Shown in pieces: positions 48,015 to 59,891 of a DNA stretch of 64,000 nt. The stretch is taken from positions 3,400,700 to 3,464,699 of the forward strand of contig SSNP01000050.1 of assembly GCA_006937955.1 (NCBI GenBank). The letters are read 5' to 3'. Source of the DNA: Pachypanchax playfairii (Eukaryota > Chordata > Actinopteri > Cyprinodontiformes > Aplocheilidae). Both the position numbers and the translations under genes were made by a program. The notes beneath the pieces are model-generated. The model searched no databases, was not told the origin of the DNA, and saw only the letters and a program-made list of their open reading frames with translations. Position 1 is the first letter of the stretch. Each line of letters starts with the position of its first letter.

Positions 48015-49700
48015 GTGTAACCTGCACAGAATCAAAATGCATTTTGATAAACGCTCAGGTTCTTCTGTCAGTCTTCGAGTCCTTCTGTCTTCTTCTGTGG
48101 AACCTCTTCAAAATGGGACAAATGATACTGTCAGCTGTGTTCATGAAGCTGCAGTAGAGTTTTACCTTGAACATTAAGATCTAAAATCTTCTCTAAATTG
48201 TGGCCTCTGGCCCATGTTCAGTGTGGTGCACACAGTGATACCTAAATGAAAGATAAAAAAAAAAGAAAGCTATCTGCAATGCTAATTTCATTTATGACGT
48301 TTATTTATTTTGTCCTTTTGGTCAAATCATCTTTTCCAGGTTCCTTTCATTAGTTTATTTTTAAAAAATCAGTCGAACCACAATTCGAAAGCAATATCTG
48401 ATTTTTATGATTTAATTTTCAGGAAACTTGTTAGTTTTCAGCATATGAAAGGATACCAGCAATTTCTGTAATTTTCCACAAAACATTTACTCATTGTCAG
48501 CAGCTGTTTTGACAAAAAGAAACCAGCCTGTTTAATGTTTGAGGGCGGGAGGTTTATGTTTAGCCTTTTGTGGCAAGGAAACTGACTCATATGTTCGTAA
48601 CGTTGCCAGCAGTCTGCAGCAGTAGAAACAAACCTCATGAATCAATTTGTCTCTACATTTCTTCATATAACACAGTTTGTTTCACTCACCTGGTGCAAAC
48701 AGTAGTTTATTTTATTACTATTGTTATTATCATAATGTGACAATAATAATCAATAAACTGAATCTGGAGAGGTCAAGTACCTGTGACTGCCCTCAGATCA
48801 GTAAAAAGATCAGCATGTTTTTGTATGTAGTAAATAAAAAACATGTTATTTAGAAAAATTTAAGTATGTATGGATATAAATTAGAGTATTCATGGAGCAC
48901 ATTGCTGTGTTTGTGTGTCCACAGTAATAGAACTCATGAGGTATATGGAGAAAATATACATTTATTATAAATACAATTACAGTAAAATGGCAGAACCACC
49001 TTTTGTCTGCAATAAAATGTAGTTTTCCTGAACTCAGCATTGTCTTATACCTTTACAAAATTGAGTCTGTCCCTTTACAATCACATGATTATACTCCTCT
49101 AAAGTGCCATGATATTAAAATCAAACTAAAGTCTGGACTTTAATCACATGCAGCACAGTCAGTTCTAGCACTTTTGGTTTTTGTTTATACTTTTCTCAGT
49201 TTTATGAAAGTTGTCCGAGAAGCCTTGGAGGTTCTTACCTTGATGAGAATATCGTGTTGATTATGCCTATTAATGCTTTTAACAAACCTTTGTGAGATTT
49301 AGACCCGTAATTCATACTTCCTTTGTGATACAGTAGTTTTCAATTAAAAAAATCTGTTTTTTGGTCCTTAAATTTATCATTTGATATGATGACTTGACAG
49401 GATAAAAAGGTTTATGCTTCAAACCAGCAAACTCCCTAAAACCTTTGATTTTTCAATATTTACACTAGTTGATCATTAGTTAATCAACGTCTTTAATTTG
49501 CTGCTCCTGACTTATCCCCCAAATCCCAAATCCCAACAGAGGCTGGACTTTTTAATAAAATTGACTAATTGTGTGAAATATTAGTATAATTAGTATATGA
49601 TATGGTTGTACTAAAGGTGCGTCTACGTCTGGAGAAAGAAAGTGCACTTTCACTTCTGTCCGCTAGGAGTCGCTACAGCTCCGCCATAAAAGCCACAGAC
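48015..49700. other. Intergenic upstream of b3glct
   Basis: AT-rich spacer with no recognised feature until about 49,610, where sequence becomes GC-richer ahead of b3glct exon 1 and probably contains its promoter. Confidence 0.5.
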
Positions 49701-49729
49701 GAGCAAACGGAGCTCAGGAATTATTTAAA

Positions 49730-51878
49730 ATGATCTACTTCCGGTATTTTAAACCAGCTTCTACGGGCGCAATGCGACATCACTTCGTGATTAACAGCAG
49801 CAAAATGATCACTGTGTTTTTAATTTTGTTCGGTAAGTGTGGTAAATACTGTCTTTACACAGCCAGTTTACTAGCTTACCTGCTAAATAAAGGTGAACAC
49901 ACGAGCTCCGAATAACCGGAAGTGTGATCAAGTAACGCTTCAAAACAATAGTTGTTTTAGTCAAAACAAAATAGAGTTGATAACAGTTTGATTGGGTGTG
50001 TTTTAGATTGATTCGTTTTGGTTGATTGAAATTATTTTATTTTATACTATAGTAACACTATATTCGTTCTTTATCTGCAGAGCGGGACAAAAATGCTGTA
50101 GATTTGTTTTGAAAATTGCAGGAGGAAATGAGGGTTTGTTAACAGGTGTGAACTTGATGCATCTTTGAGTTTTACATTTTAAAACCTGTTTTCTGCGTAT
50201 TTTAAAAATCTATTTGAAATAGAACTAGAATAATAAAATCTTGATTCAAAAATTACTTAGTGGTTTTAAAAAAAAAAGCTTCACACGTTGTTATCAGTTT
50301 CGTTGTGATCTGAAAATAAAGTATTAGATTGTTTTTGACTATGGGATGTTGTCGTATTCAGTTCACTAGATAACAAAATAATGTACAATAACAAAATATT
50401 TTTAGCCATATCCACAAATTGTTCATAAACTCAGATATAGTTATTATCATATTAATTAACTGTTTTACATATCAGTTCTTAATCTGCAATTTTTGAAGAA
50501 AAAAAAAACATTAAAAACAGGAAACTTAAGTTGTGGGAAGTCATGAAATCACAGGAAAATCCCTTAGTCCAAATGTAAATTTTCTCTTATTTTTTTTTAT
50601 TAGACTAAAAGTGTTTAAATCATTCAGCTCTTTGCTTACAATATAATTTGTTTTCATTTTTAGACATTGTATTGGAAGTTGTTTCATGTTCGTTTGGACA
50701 GTTGCAGTCTAAAGCCTTGTGTTTCTTCTAAATCCCAGATTTAAAAAGCAAAACCACTGATTGAGATGTTAAAATTCAGTGCATACATAAATATATTTTT
50801 TTCATATTTTTACCTCCAGGCCCTTCGGCAGGAAACAGACTCTCAGATAAAGTCCATGTAAGTGCTGTGTCTTAAAATTGTGACCAGGCTTCATTATGAG
50901 GCTCAGCAATGTGCGTGAGACTTAACGAGAATCCCTGCGACTCTCTGCAGGTACTGAAGCACCCTGAGCACCTGCAGCACCCTGAGCCCAGCTCGGCAGG
51001 TGAGTGAAGCATCCAGCACCAGATGATTTGCGACTCTACATCCAGCTGTAGAGTCTAAATACAATTCTTAATTAAACTAAATGAATGTGGTGTCATGATA
51101 AGGACTCAGTGATGAATCATATTTGTTTTTTCTGGATGTGAAGCGTGAACAACAGTGTGCTTGGATTTTGGAGAAATATCTGCATTTCTCATTTTATCTG
51201 AGTGTTTTAAAGAGGCCATTTCATACCTTTCTGGTTATTTCTTAAGTATTAACCTGTAATATGAAACATTTTATATCTAAAAAACATTAGGAAACACTGA
51301 TTTACAGACCTTTCAATCTATCTGTGTCAAGATTTGTCAGGCTTCAGGCTGCAATCATTAATATTCATTTTTCGAATTTGCTGGACTCAGATAGGCTAAT
51401 TTGTTAGCCAATCTATGAGAGCAAGGTACGTATACTGTTTCCTGCCCCGCTGCGCATGGCAACAGCAGACGTAGTCGCTTCCTGTTTTTTTTTGTCTTAT
51501 GCTACAGCTTTTAGCCAGCAGCATGCTAGGCGTGTTTTCAACTGCTGGAGCTGATGATTACTAATGAGCAAATACAGACCGTTCAAACTCTGGTTTTATC
51601 GCCACCTGCATAGTTTAAGAGATAAAAACTGAAAGATAAGTTGTTGACCTGTTTTCACACCCACCATGATGGTAAGAACACCTGTGGAGCTAAAATATTC
51701 AACAGAAACTTCAGAAAAACAGTTTTTAATGGAATGGCCTCTTTAAATTCCTGCTTATTTTCCATCAGGATTGGAGGAGGTGGTGATTGTGGTCCAGAGT
51801 CAGAGGAACACCTATCATGCCCAACGTGGACGTCAGAAAAAAGTGGAGGTTCTGCAGCAGGCGGCTGAACTCGGGCAG
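49730..51878 (+). CDS. b3glct: Beta-1,3-glucosyltransferase, first four coding exons only
   Basis: Exons 49,730-49,832, 50,820-50,857, 50,951-50,999 and 51,769-51,878 are joined by GT-AG introns with consistent phases, encoding about 100 residues and ending on a phase-0 donor. B3GLCT adds glucose to O-linked fucose on thrombospondin type 1 repeats in the ER. The N-terminus has a hydrophobic stretch MITVFLILFG (signal or anchor). Exon 4 reads LEEVVIVVQSQRNTYHAQRG, then VEVLQQAAELGQ, against human KGIVFVIQSQSNSFHAKRA and KQAADLTQ. In-frame ATGs at 49,730, 49,772 and 49,805 leave the exact start open. The glycosyltransferase domain exons are not found before the window ends, so the gene is incomplete here. 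Identification is by one exon plus synteny. Confidence 0.75.
51207..51747 (+). mobile_element. MITE, copy 2 of the TTAA-flanked family
   Basis: Same family and orientation as 5,921-6,508: it starts TTAAAGAGGCCATTTCATAC and ends GAATGGCCTCTTTAAA. This copy has the better-matching ends. Its right end lies 21 bp before exon 4 of b3glct, directly beside the polypyrimidine tract of the acceptor. Confidence 0.8.
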
Positions 51879-52179
51879 GTAATATTTATTTATTTACTTA
51901 TTTTATTTAGCGGGCAAGGGATTGATTAAACTCTGGTTCAGATAAATAAATAAGATGCTGGATTTGGATTTTATCTGTGTGTCATTTATTTTTAATGCTT
52001 AAAAATGTACATTAATCTGATAACAACGAATGTTAACTTTGAGAACAACAACAACGAAACATGATCAAATTTGTAACTATATGCATTTTATGTTTTATGA
52101 AAAGTCAATTTTCAAGAAGTTTTATCATAATTTAATTAAAGTAGGTAAGATGTTTCTGGCATTGTGGCATCTCAGCTGT
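51879..52179. other. b3glct intron 4, start
   Basis: AT-rich sequence after the exon 4 donor; no further exon recognised. Confidence 0.4.
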
Positions 52180-52525
52180 AAATGGTAAATGGCGTGTACT
52201 TGTATAGCGCTTTTCTTAAGTCATACGACTTCCAAAGCACTTCACACTACAGTTTGTCATTCATCCATTCACACACACACTCACATGTTTAGTGGTCATA
52301 AACTACACACAGGTACTACACAGCTGTCCTAGGACGCACACTGACCGAGGTGAGGGTGCCAATCACCGGCGCCACCGGACCCTCCAACCACCACTAAACA
52401 GGCAAAGTGGGTTAAGTGTCTTGCCCAGGGACACAACGGATCTTTTCCGGGCAGAGCGGGGGTTTGAGCCGGTGACCCTCTGGTTACCGGACGACCCACT
52501 CTACCACCCGAGCCATGGCCGCCCC
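52180..52525 (-). mobile_element. tRNA-derived SINE
   Basis: Read on the minus strand the element starts at a tRNA-like head: TGGCTCGGGTGGTAGAG resembles the A box and CCGGCTCAAACC the B box. It then runs through a body ('tgggcaagacacttaaccca'-type) and ends in 'gcgctatacaagtacacgcc' and ATTTACC. The same repeat ('taaatgg...tatagcgctttt') is abundant in teleosts. It appears nearly full length. Confidence 0.7.
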
Positions 52526-54325
52526 AATATAATACATTATCATAAATCAGATTATTTGGAAAACTTAAAACACTTGCTAGAATATTTACTCAGTGTTTGC
52601 GTCTTCTGAGTACCTAATGGATTTTATTTTACTGTCTTTCTACTGAAAGTGGAAAGGTTAGATGGTTAAAAATTTTTACCTTGCAACATTTATTGGTTTT
52701 TGTATTTGTGAGAAGCATTTCTTGTGAAATTTACAAGCGTCCATGGTCCGTGTGACTCCATCGAAAGCTCTCCATCAGGCTGAGAAATAACACAATCCAC
52801 TCAATTCTCAGGGATCTCCAGAGGTTTCTTTTATGCCTCCCTCTCTGATACTTTTCCAGCTTTACAGCATTTTTGGAAACAGATTTTTTTTCTCTTAAAA
52901 AATTAACATTGCAGTATTGATATTTCCATCTGGGAATATTCAGTTAAATTCAGCCCATGTGGTTCCGTAATGAAAGAGGCATGATTTATCTGATCTGTGG
53001 TATTCCAAAGGAGGTTTCAATGAGGCTTCGATGGACATGTACATGTTACGTTCCTGAACTTGTATGAAACATCGCAGCAAACTGCTTTACACATAAATCC
53101 TTTAGTTCTGTTTGCGGTTGTCAAGACTTCAGTCATTGCCAGAGGAACTTGTGTCATGGTTCTTTATTTCTGTTTATCCCTCTATAGACAAAATTACTGG
53201 CCCAAATCCATCTGTGTCCCCTTCCTGTCCTCTCAGAACCCCATTTGGGTTCTGCTGGAGGTTTCTTCCTGTTTAAAGGGAATCATTCCTTTCCACTGTC
53301 ACTAATTCATGCTTGCTCAGTGTTCACTGCTCACTGTTGCCAACTATCTCTGTCAGAAAGTAGCTGAAGTTGACCCAGAAAGTCACTAGATGTCACCAAA
53401 TGACATCACATCAAGGGCGTCAGTTTGTTTTTAAAAGTGGTGGGGACAAAAACAAGAAACTTGAGTGTGGTTTGAAGACTGCTGGGGATGTTATTAAATA
53501 TTCATATACTGTATAAGTATTTATCCATTTAGCGGTTCATTACAGTTTACAATGCAGTCTATTAACAGGTGTTAAAAATTGCATGTTTATTCAATAAAAC
53601 GTGAAAGCCGGGTGTGTTTTGACCTGTTTTTTAAAAACTGCATCGAAATTCACCATTAGGCTGATCGACAGGAAGGATCAGTAACATCCATATCGTAACG
53701 AGCACAAAGAATAATGTTGATTATATTTATAGTGTTATTTGTGGCTGGTCAATTACGCAAATAAGAGAAAAATAATGTGCAGCATAGCAAACGAGACAAA
53801 ACTCACCACTCCAGGCTGGTGACCTCTGAATGACCTGTTGACGTCATCGTAAATTAAACTATTACCTCCAAAACTAAAACAACACAAAAGTGCAGAAACG
53901 GAACACTAACACTCACAGATTCAGTACATTGACGTTTTCTGGTGGAGAGCAGCTTCACTCAACTCCAAGCTAATTTTGCAGCAAACCGGAAGTAGAGGCT
54001 TTTTGAAACTTTCTCGAGATAACGCAAAATGTATTTATTTTATTTTTTGTTTTGTTTTCTCACCTTAAAAATATTTTCTCACCATGTCCCCTGCAGGGTT
54101 CAGTAGTATTCCGTGATCTGCTATATTAGTAAAAAAAAGTTGCGAAGCTGCAGATTTCCCAGCATGCATTGCATGCTCTCTTTCTGAAATATTGAAAATT
54201 AAACTAAATTATTTTCATTTACAGTTAAAGTCTGCTTTAGTTAATGACATACTTAAAAAAAAGTATAATAGAAGGTTATCTGATGGGACCATGAGTGAAT
54301 GTCAGGTCTGACTGCTCCTGTTAAA
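52526..54325. other. Non-coding, one dispersed repeat
   Basis: About 53,195-53,330 is a common fish repeat ('ctgctggaggtttcttcctg', 'ttcctttccactgtcact', 'atgcttgctcag'). No exon of b3glct or any other gene was recognised. Confidence 0.45.
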
Positions 54326-54327
54326 TA

Positions 54328-55887
54328 CAGGGTGGGCCATTTATATAGATACACCTTAATAAAATGGGAATGGTTGGTGATATTAGCGTCCTGTTTGTGG
54401 CACATTAGTATATGTGAGGGGGCAAACTTTTCAAGATGGGTGGTGACCATGGTGGCCATTTTGAAGTCGGCCACCTTGGATCCAACTTTTGTTTTTTCAA
54501 TAGGAAGAGGGTCATGTGACACATCAAACTTATTGGTAATTTCACAAGAAAAACAATGGTGTGCATGGTTTTAAAGTAACTTTATTCTTTCATGAGTTAT
54601 TTACAAGTTTCTGACCACCTTATAAAATGTGTTCAATGTGCTGCCCATTGTGTTGGATTGTCAATGCAACCCTCTTCTCCCACTCTTCACACCCTGGTAG
54701 CAACACCGCAGGAGAAATGCCAGCACAGGTTTCCAGTATCCGTAGTTTCAGGTGCTGCACATCTCGTATCTTCACACCATAGACAATTGCCTTCAGATGA
54801 CCCCAAAGATAAAAGTCTAAGGGGGTCAGATCGGGAGACCTTGGGGGCCATTCAACTGGCCCACTATGACCAATCCACTTAACTGTTCAACTAGGACTGC
54901 TCGGACCTGACACCCATAAGGTGGTGGTGCACCATCTTGCTGGAAAAACTCAGGGAACGTGCCAGCTTCAGTGCATAAAGAGGTAAACACATCATCATGT
55001 AGCAATTTCAAATATCCAGTGGCCTTGAGGTTTCCATTGATAAAGAATGGCCCCACTATCTTTGTACCCCATATACCACACCATACCATCACTTTTTTTT
55101 GTTCCAACAGTCTTGGGGGGGATCTATCCAATGTGGGTTAGTGTCAGACCAATAGTGGTGGTTTTGTTTGTTAACTTCACCATTCACATAAAAGTTTGCC
55201 TCATCACTGAACAAAATCTTCTGCGTGAACTCAGGGTCCTGTTCCAATCTTTGTTTTGCCCATTCTGCAAATTCTGTGCGCCGATCTGGGTCATCCTCAT
55301 TGCGATGCTGCAGTAGCTGGAGTTTGTAAGGGTGCCATTTGTGAGTAGCTAATATCCGCCGAAGGGATGTTCGACTAATGCCACTCTCCAGTGATATGTG
55401 GCGAGTGCTACGCTGTGGGCTCTTGCTGAATGAAGCTAGGACAGCCACTGATGTTTCTTCATTAGTGACAGTTTTTATGCATCCACATTGTGGCAAATCC
55501 AACACTGAACCAGTTTCATGAAACTTAGCAAGCAGTTTGCTAACTGTAGCATGGGAGATGGGTGGTTTCGTAGGGTGTCTTGCATTGAAATCTGCTGCAA
55601 TGCTCCGGTTAGTGCGTTCACCAGATATCAACACAATTTCGATCCGCTCCTCACGTGTTAACCTCTTTGACATGTCTCATGAAAGAATAAAGTTACATTA
55701 ACACCAAGCACACTATTGTTTTTCTTGTGAAATTACCAATAAGTTTGATGTGTCACATGACCCTCTTCCTATTGAAAAAACAAAAGTTGGATCCAAGATG
55801 GCTGATTTCAAAATGGCCACCATGGTCACCACTCATCTTGAAAAGTTTGTCCCCTCACATATACTAATGTGCCACAAACAGGATGTT
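54328..55887 (-). mobile_element. Mariner/Tc1-superfamily transposon, broken
   Basis: The left end starts CAGGGTGGGCCATTTATATA after a TA at 54,326-54,327, and its long inverted repeat extends to about 54,600. The right arm matches inward from about 55,675 ('caagatggctgatttcaaaa' against the left arm complement) but stops at about 55,887. The outermost roughly 60 bp, including the terminal repeat, are missing, so the element cannot be mobilised as it stands. It encodes a minus-strand transposase with a frameshift. Confidence 0.85.
54600..55673 (-). pseudogene. Transposase pseudogene, DDD-type mariner-like
   Basis: The start MSKRLTREERIEIVLISGER is at 55,673. The helix-turn-helix region ('HATVSKLLAKFHETGSV') and first catalytic Asp in ILFSDEANFYVNGEVNKQ are in one frame. 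A frameshift at about 55,100-55,130 moves to KVMVWCGIWGTKIVGPFF and FFQQDGAPPPYG (second Asp). Another break near 54,850-54,900 precedes PRSPDLTPLDFYLWGHLK, where the third acidic residue is Asp rather than Glu. This separates it from the DD34E Tc1 element at 29.8 kb. At least two frame breaks make it non-functional. Confidence 0.85.
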
Positions 55888-55914
55888 GCATTCCTGATAC
55901 TCTGGCTGGGTCTT

Positions 55915-56365
55915 CATCAGAGATTCAAGTTCATCCATTTTGTTAGCAAAGAGATCTCACATTTGTCAATAAGACTGATGGAAGTGAAGGTTTAAAATCC
56001 CTCTTTCTGTCTCTTCTCTTTGCTCTTGCCCTGCATCCACGTCACTTTCTTTTGAGCTCATCAAGGATCCAGAGTTTCAATTTGAGGATTATTTCAGCCT
56101 TAGAAATGTCTGTTAGTTGTTCTTTCTTGTAAACAAGTCTCTTGTTGCCATGGTTACGCATAATAACAAGTGGCAAAAAGTGACAAGTCAAGCAAAAAAA
56201 AAAAAAAACCTCAATCAGCACAGCCCCCAAATCAGAATAAAAAGTATTTAAAAATAATATTTCAGGAAAGAAAAAACTAGCAAGAAATACTCAAAAGAAC
56301 AAAAAATGCTAGCAAATGCTAGCTAAGTCACAGAACTACTCTAACAACCTGCCACGAGTTGTAGC
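55915..56365 (-). mobile_element. LINE 5' segment, copy A
   Basis: Sequence from 'gattcaagttcatccatttt' through 'tgttgccatggttacgcata' to 'acctgccacgagttgtagcg' is repeated at 57,905-58,330. Copy B continues into a LINE endonuclease frame on the minus strand, so both copies are the 5' part of that element, with the 5' end at the right. This copy stops at its junction with the broken mariner element. Confidence 0.65.
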
Positions 56366-56542
56366 GGAAGAATAATAATAAAGTCCTACTCTTAAATTTT
56401 TAAGGGTTTTTATTGACAATTCTTTGGGTTATTCAACTGACTGTGATGTTTTTCTAACTTCCACTATAATTTTTTATGTTTTAAACTGGTTTACGTGCAA
56501 CTCAACTACCTAGTAATTTTCAACTAGCTTTTGTAGACTTGG

Positions 56543-57268
56543 GCCCTGTCCCAATACCCGCAATGCACCCTACGGTCTTCCATGAAGTGCACTTAGCAGA
56601 AGGGCATATAAGGGTTAGATGTGCGTAGTGTACAAGTGTGCACATATTAGCAGTATTGGGACAGTGAGCACTACGTGCCACAGCGTTCTTTCTCCATGAC
56701 AACCAAAATGGCAGTACCGGACACTGTTTGCTCTATTTTGATATTAGAAATGATTTTAAAACTCCAACAAACATTTATTTTGAGGAGAATGAAGCGCAGG
56801 AACCCAAGGAGGTGTGTAAGACAGGATAAGTGATTAAACTGTTAGTATATCAAGTCCGAAAATACACGTCAGTACCGTTATTAATTAATTATATTTTTTA
56901 TCAGATATGTGACACATCTTTCCAACAGAGAATAAATCTATTGTAATTACACATCTAGATGATAAAATAAAATATTATTTGCAGTCTACAATTGAGAAAA
57001 TGTTTTTTGGTCCGTATGGTTCAGCCATTTCTCCACCTTCCTCTTCTTCTTCTGTCAAAATTCACATGCAGCAATGCATTGTGGATAGTACCCTTCACTG
57101 AAGTCAGCTCTGATGTGGACCTCAGCAAAGTGTGGATCAAGCGTTCGAAAGGGGCGGAGCCAAGGGCACGACTCTCCCCTCTTGGAGAATCGGGACACCC
57201 TACGCACTTGCTCCCCTCATCGGGAACGTACATTTGGAGTGCGCAAGTGCGGGCATTGGGACAAGGCC
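56543..57268 (+). mobile_element. MITE with GCCCTGTCCCAAT ends
   Basis: The left end GCCCTGTCCCAATACCCGCA and the right end (minus strand) GGCCTTGTCCCAATGCCCGC form imperfect inverted repeats of about 20 bp around 726 bp. There is no coding frame. It lies between the two LINE 5' copies. Superfamily not determined. Confidence 0.7.
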
Positions 57269-57384
57269 TTGAACTAATTCATATTGCCCATTTTAGCGCT
57301 TAAGTTTAGCTAATGGCAGAATTACGTTGCTATATTGCTAGATTATGCTAATCTGCTAGCTTATGCTAATCAGCTAATGTATTA

Positions 57385-58330
57385 TCAAATCAATCAAATC
57401 AAATCAAAAATACTTTATTAATCCCGAAGGGAAATTCAAGTGTTGTTGTAGCTCAGTTATTCTTCAGGGAGCCATAGAGAGTTCTAGGTGTAGACAGGAA
57501 GGATCTCCTGTAGTGGTCTGTGCTGCAGCGGATTATGAAGAATCTTCTGACTGAAGACACTCTGTTGTTGAGTTACTGTGTTCTGAAGAGGATGATGAGG
57601 GTTTTCCATCATGTTCTTCATCCTCCTTTGGACAATCAACTCAAGAGACTCCAGTTCAGTCTCCAGGACAGAACCAGTCCTCCATATCTATCTGTTCAGC
57701 CTCCTCGTGTCACATACTCTGATGCTCCGCCCCCAACAGGTAACTGCAGATGTGATCAGCTGACAAACTCCTCTTCATTTTTCGCTCCTCTTCAAATCTG
57801 TCTGTCCATATTGTTTGAAAGCCAGACAGAGACACACTGGAGTCCAGGATATGTCCCTTTAGCCATGTCTCAGTGAAACACATGATGCTGCATTTCAACA
57901 GAGTTTCAAGTTCATCCATTCTGTTAGCAAAGAGATCTCACATTCGTCAATATGACTGATGGAAGCGAAGGTTTAAACTTCCTCTTTCTCTCTCTTCACT
58001 CTGCTCCTGCTCTGCATCCATGTCTTCTTCTTTGAGCTCATCAGGGATCCAGACTTTCAATTTGAGGATTATTTCAGCCTTAGAAATGTCAGTTAGCTGC
58101 TCTTACTTGTAAACAAGTATCTTGTTGCCATGGTTACGCATCATAACAAGTGGCAAAAAAGTGACAAATCCAGCAAAAAACTCAATCAGCACAGCACCCA
58201 AATCAGAAGAAAAGTATTTAGAAAATATTTCCAGAAGAAAAAACCATCAAGAAATACTCAAAAAGAATAAAAAAATGCTAGCAAGTGCTAGCTAAGTCAC
58301 AGAGCTACTCCAACAAGCTGCCACCAGTTA
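57385..58330 (-). mobile_element. Internally deleted LINE, 5' segment joined to 3' end
   Basis: On the minus strand, from 58,330 down: the 5' segment shared with 55,915-56,365, then an endonuclease-domain start (MDELETLLKCSIMCFTETWL, then SVSLSGFQTIWTDR) at 57,919 downward, then a jump near 57,720 to a 3' region. The element ends with 'ttcccttcgggattaataaa' and a GATTT-type tail at about 57,385-57,440, typical of Rex1/CR1-like fish LINEs. Most of the reverse transcriptase is deleted. Confidence 0.7.
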
Positions 58331-59100
58331 TAGCGCTATTCCGGAATTATCTTGAACTAGCTGATGTTATCTTGTTACCTTATGGTAATCCTGTAGTTAA
58401 TGCTATGTGCAACAATACTGATCCTTTTGAAAATTATCCTAGTATATTCCTTTCCATAAACTATAATATTAACTCTTCCTCCTTTTCTTTTAAGGGTTTA
58501 TGTTGACATTGCTTTTTATCCTGCTAGCTTCTGCTGTCTTTCTAGCTTCTGCTAATATACTAGCTTTTGCTGGGTTTGAGGAGAACAAGGATGTTCAGTG
58601 TTTATAATGCTAACATTGAATTAGCTTTCCATGTATTTTAGATGAATTTTTAAATTCTGGAAAGATTCTAGAAGAATCTAGATCTAGAAACATGTGATTT
58701 AAAGCTGTGATTTTAAAAGTAAACGCACAACAGAACATCAAAGGCAGAGATGGAATGATGCAGCAAAGCCAGAGATCAAAGGTCAAACTATGACATCACA
58801 AACTTTATAAGTAGGTGCCAACATTAGCTCGAATCACTCTACAGAGACATTTTACTTTAGCATTTTCACTATTCAAAGCAACAGCTTATTTTCAGAAAAT
58901 GTCAACCAAGCAGAAATTTTTCAAGTCCGATAACAAGAAGGGATCAAAACATCATCGCCCGGGGTAGGTGATGCTTGACAGCGAAACAAAGGGCATGGAG
59001 AAAAATCTTTTTGAAGAACTGAATTCCTCTTATATGGACTGGAATTAAATTAAGGGCAGAGATTCAGCAGAACAATGAACTCAAGGAAGATATACCAGAT
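58331..59100. other. Non-coding, nothing recognised
   Basis: AT-rich sequence with repeated 'tgctagc'/'tagctt' words but no recognisable gene or element. Confidence 0.4.
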
Positions 59101-59273
59101 TTCAAATTGCCAAGCTTAGAATGTCAACAAATGTAAACAAAGTCAAAGAACTTTCGCCCCTCCCGTCAGGTAGAATTTCTAAGCCACGCCCCCGCCAGGT
59201 TTGGAAACACGTGTAGCTCCAGAAGACGACCGAGTGCAAGACACTGGTCCGCAGTTCATTCAAGTACCGTAAC

Positions 59274-59891
59274 ATGGCGGATACACTGGTAAGTGAAAAC
59301 AATATAACAACGAACAACTGACATTAACTGTTACTTTGTCCTGAACATTCTGCATGTCTGTCTGTTTTAAATGATTGCATTTCCTGATAATAACATGATT
59401 TCTGTTTTAAAATGCTGATTCATTTTCAATATCTATTTAAGTGCAACGACCCTTATCATCTCTTTATTTGCTTAAATGTCAACTGTTTACAAGTTTCAGC
59501 TAAAGTTCTTTTACTTTACAAACACAGAGATCTTGTTGATAAATACCTGCTGTTAGACTGTCAGCAGCCTGATTCAGTTTTATCTAGCCAGCTATCTACT
59601 CATCTATCTGTCTGTTTGTCTCTCATTGATCTGTCTCTCTGTTCATTGGTCTGTTTTACATTCTCGTTTGACTGTATAACCTTCTGTGTTCATCTGTCTA
59701 GTTTAAAATAATGGCATTTCTGATAGCATTTCTCTTCCATTTGGAAACTCAACCTTTAGATATTAATGTACCTTCAACTTTAAAAAGTATTTAAGTTTGT
59801 GAACCCTTTTTAACTCCAGGGGAAGGACAGTGGGTATTCTCCCCCGAGCTGTGGAGCTCCATGGGCCGCTGTGTTGCGGTTTTCACACAGG
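59274..59891 (+). CDS. Candidate first two exons of an unrecognised gene
   Basis: A GC-rich stretch (59,155-59,273) precedes ATGGCGGATACACTG, which runs straight into a strong donor GTAAGTG (exon 59,274-59,288, MADTL). An acceptor at 59,818-59,819 opens a 72-nt exon, 59,820-59,891, beginning GKDSGYSPPSCGAP and ending at a GTAAGTG donor. Both junctions are phase 0 and the joined frame has no stop (29 residues). The second exon is the first, slightly divergent, copy of the tandem unit that follows. I recognise no family. It could be a real gene whose exon 2 seeded the array, an alternative transcript start inside b3glct, or chance. Confidence 0.3.

Noticed and set aside
52480..52525. Possible tRNA gene on the minus strand
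   Set aside because: A- and B-box-like words are present, but no acceptor or anticodon stem forms; it is the head of a SINE.
52292..52609. 105-codon plus-strand frame
   Set aside because: It lies across the tRNA-derived SINE on its antisense side.
59274..59891. Candidate exons as HSPH1 or TEX26
   Set aside because: The peptide MADTL-GKDSGYSPPS does not resemble the HSPH1 N-terminus (MSVVGLDVG-type), and I cannot match it to TEX26.
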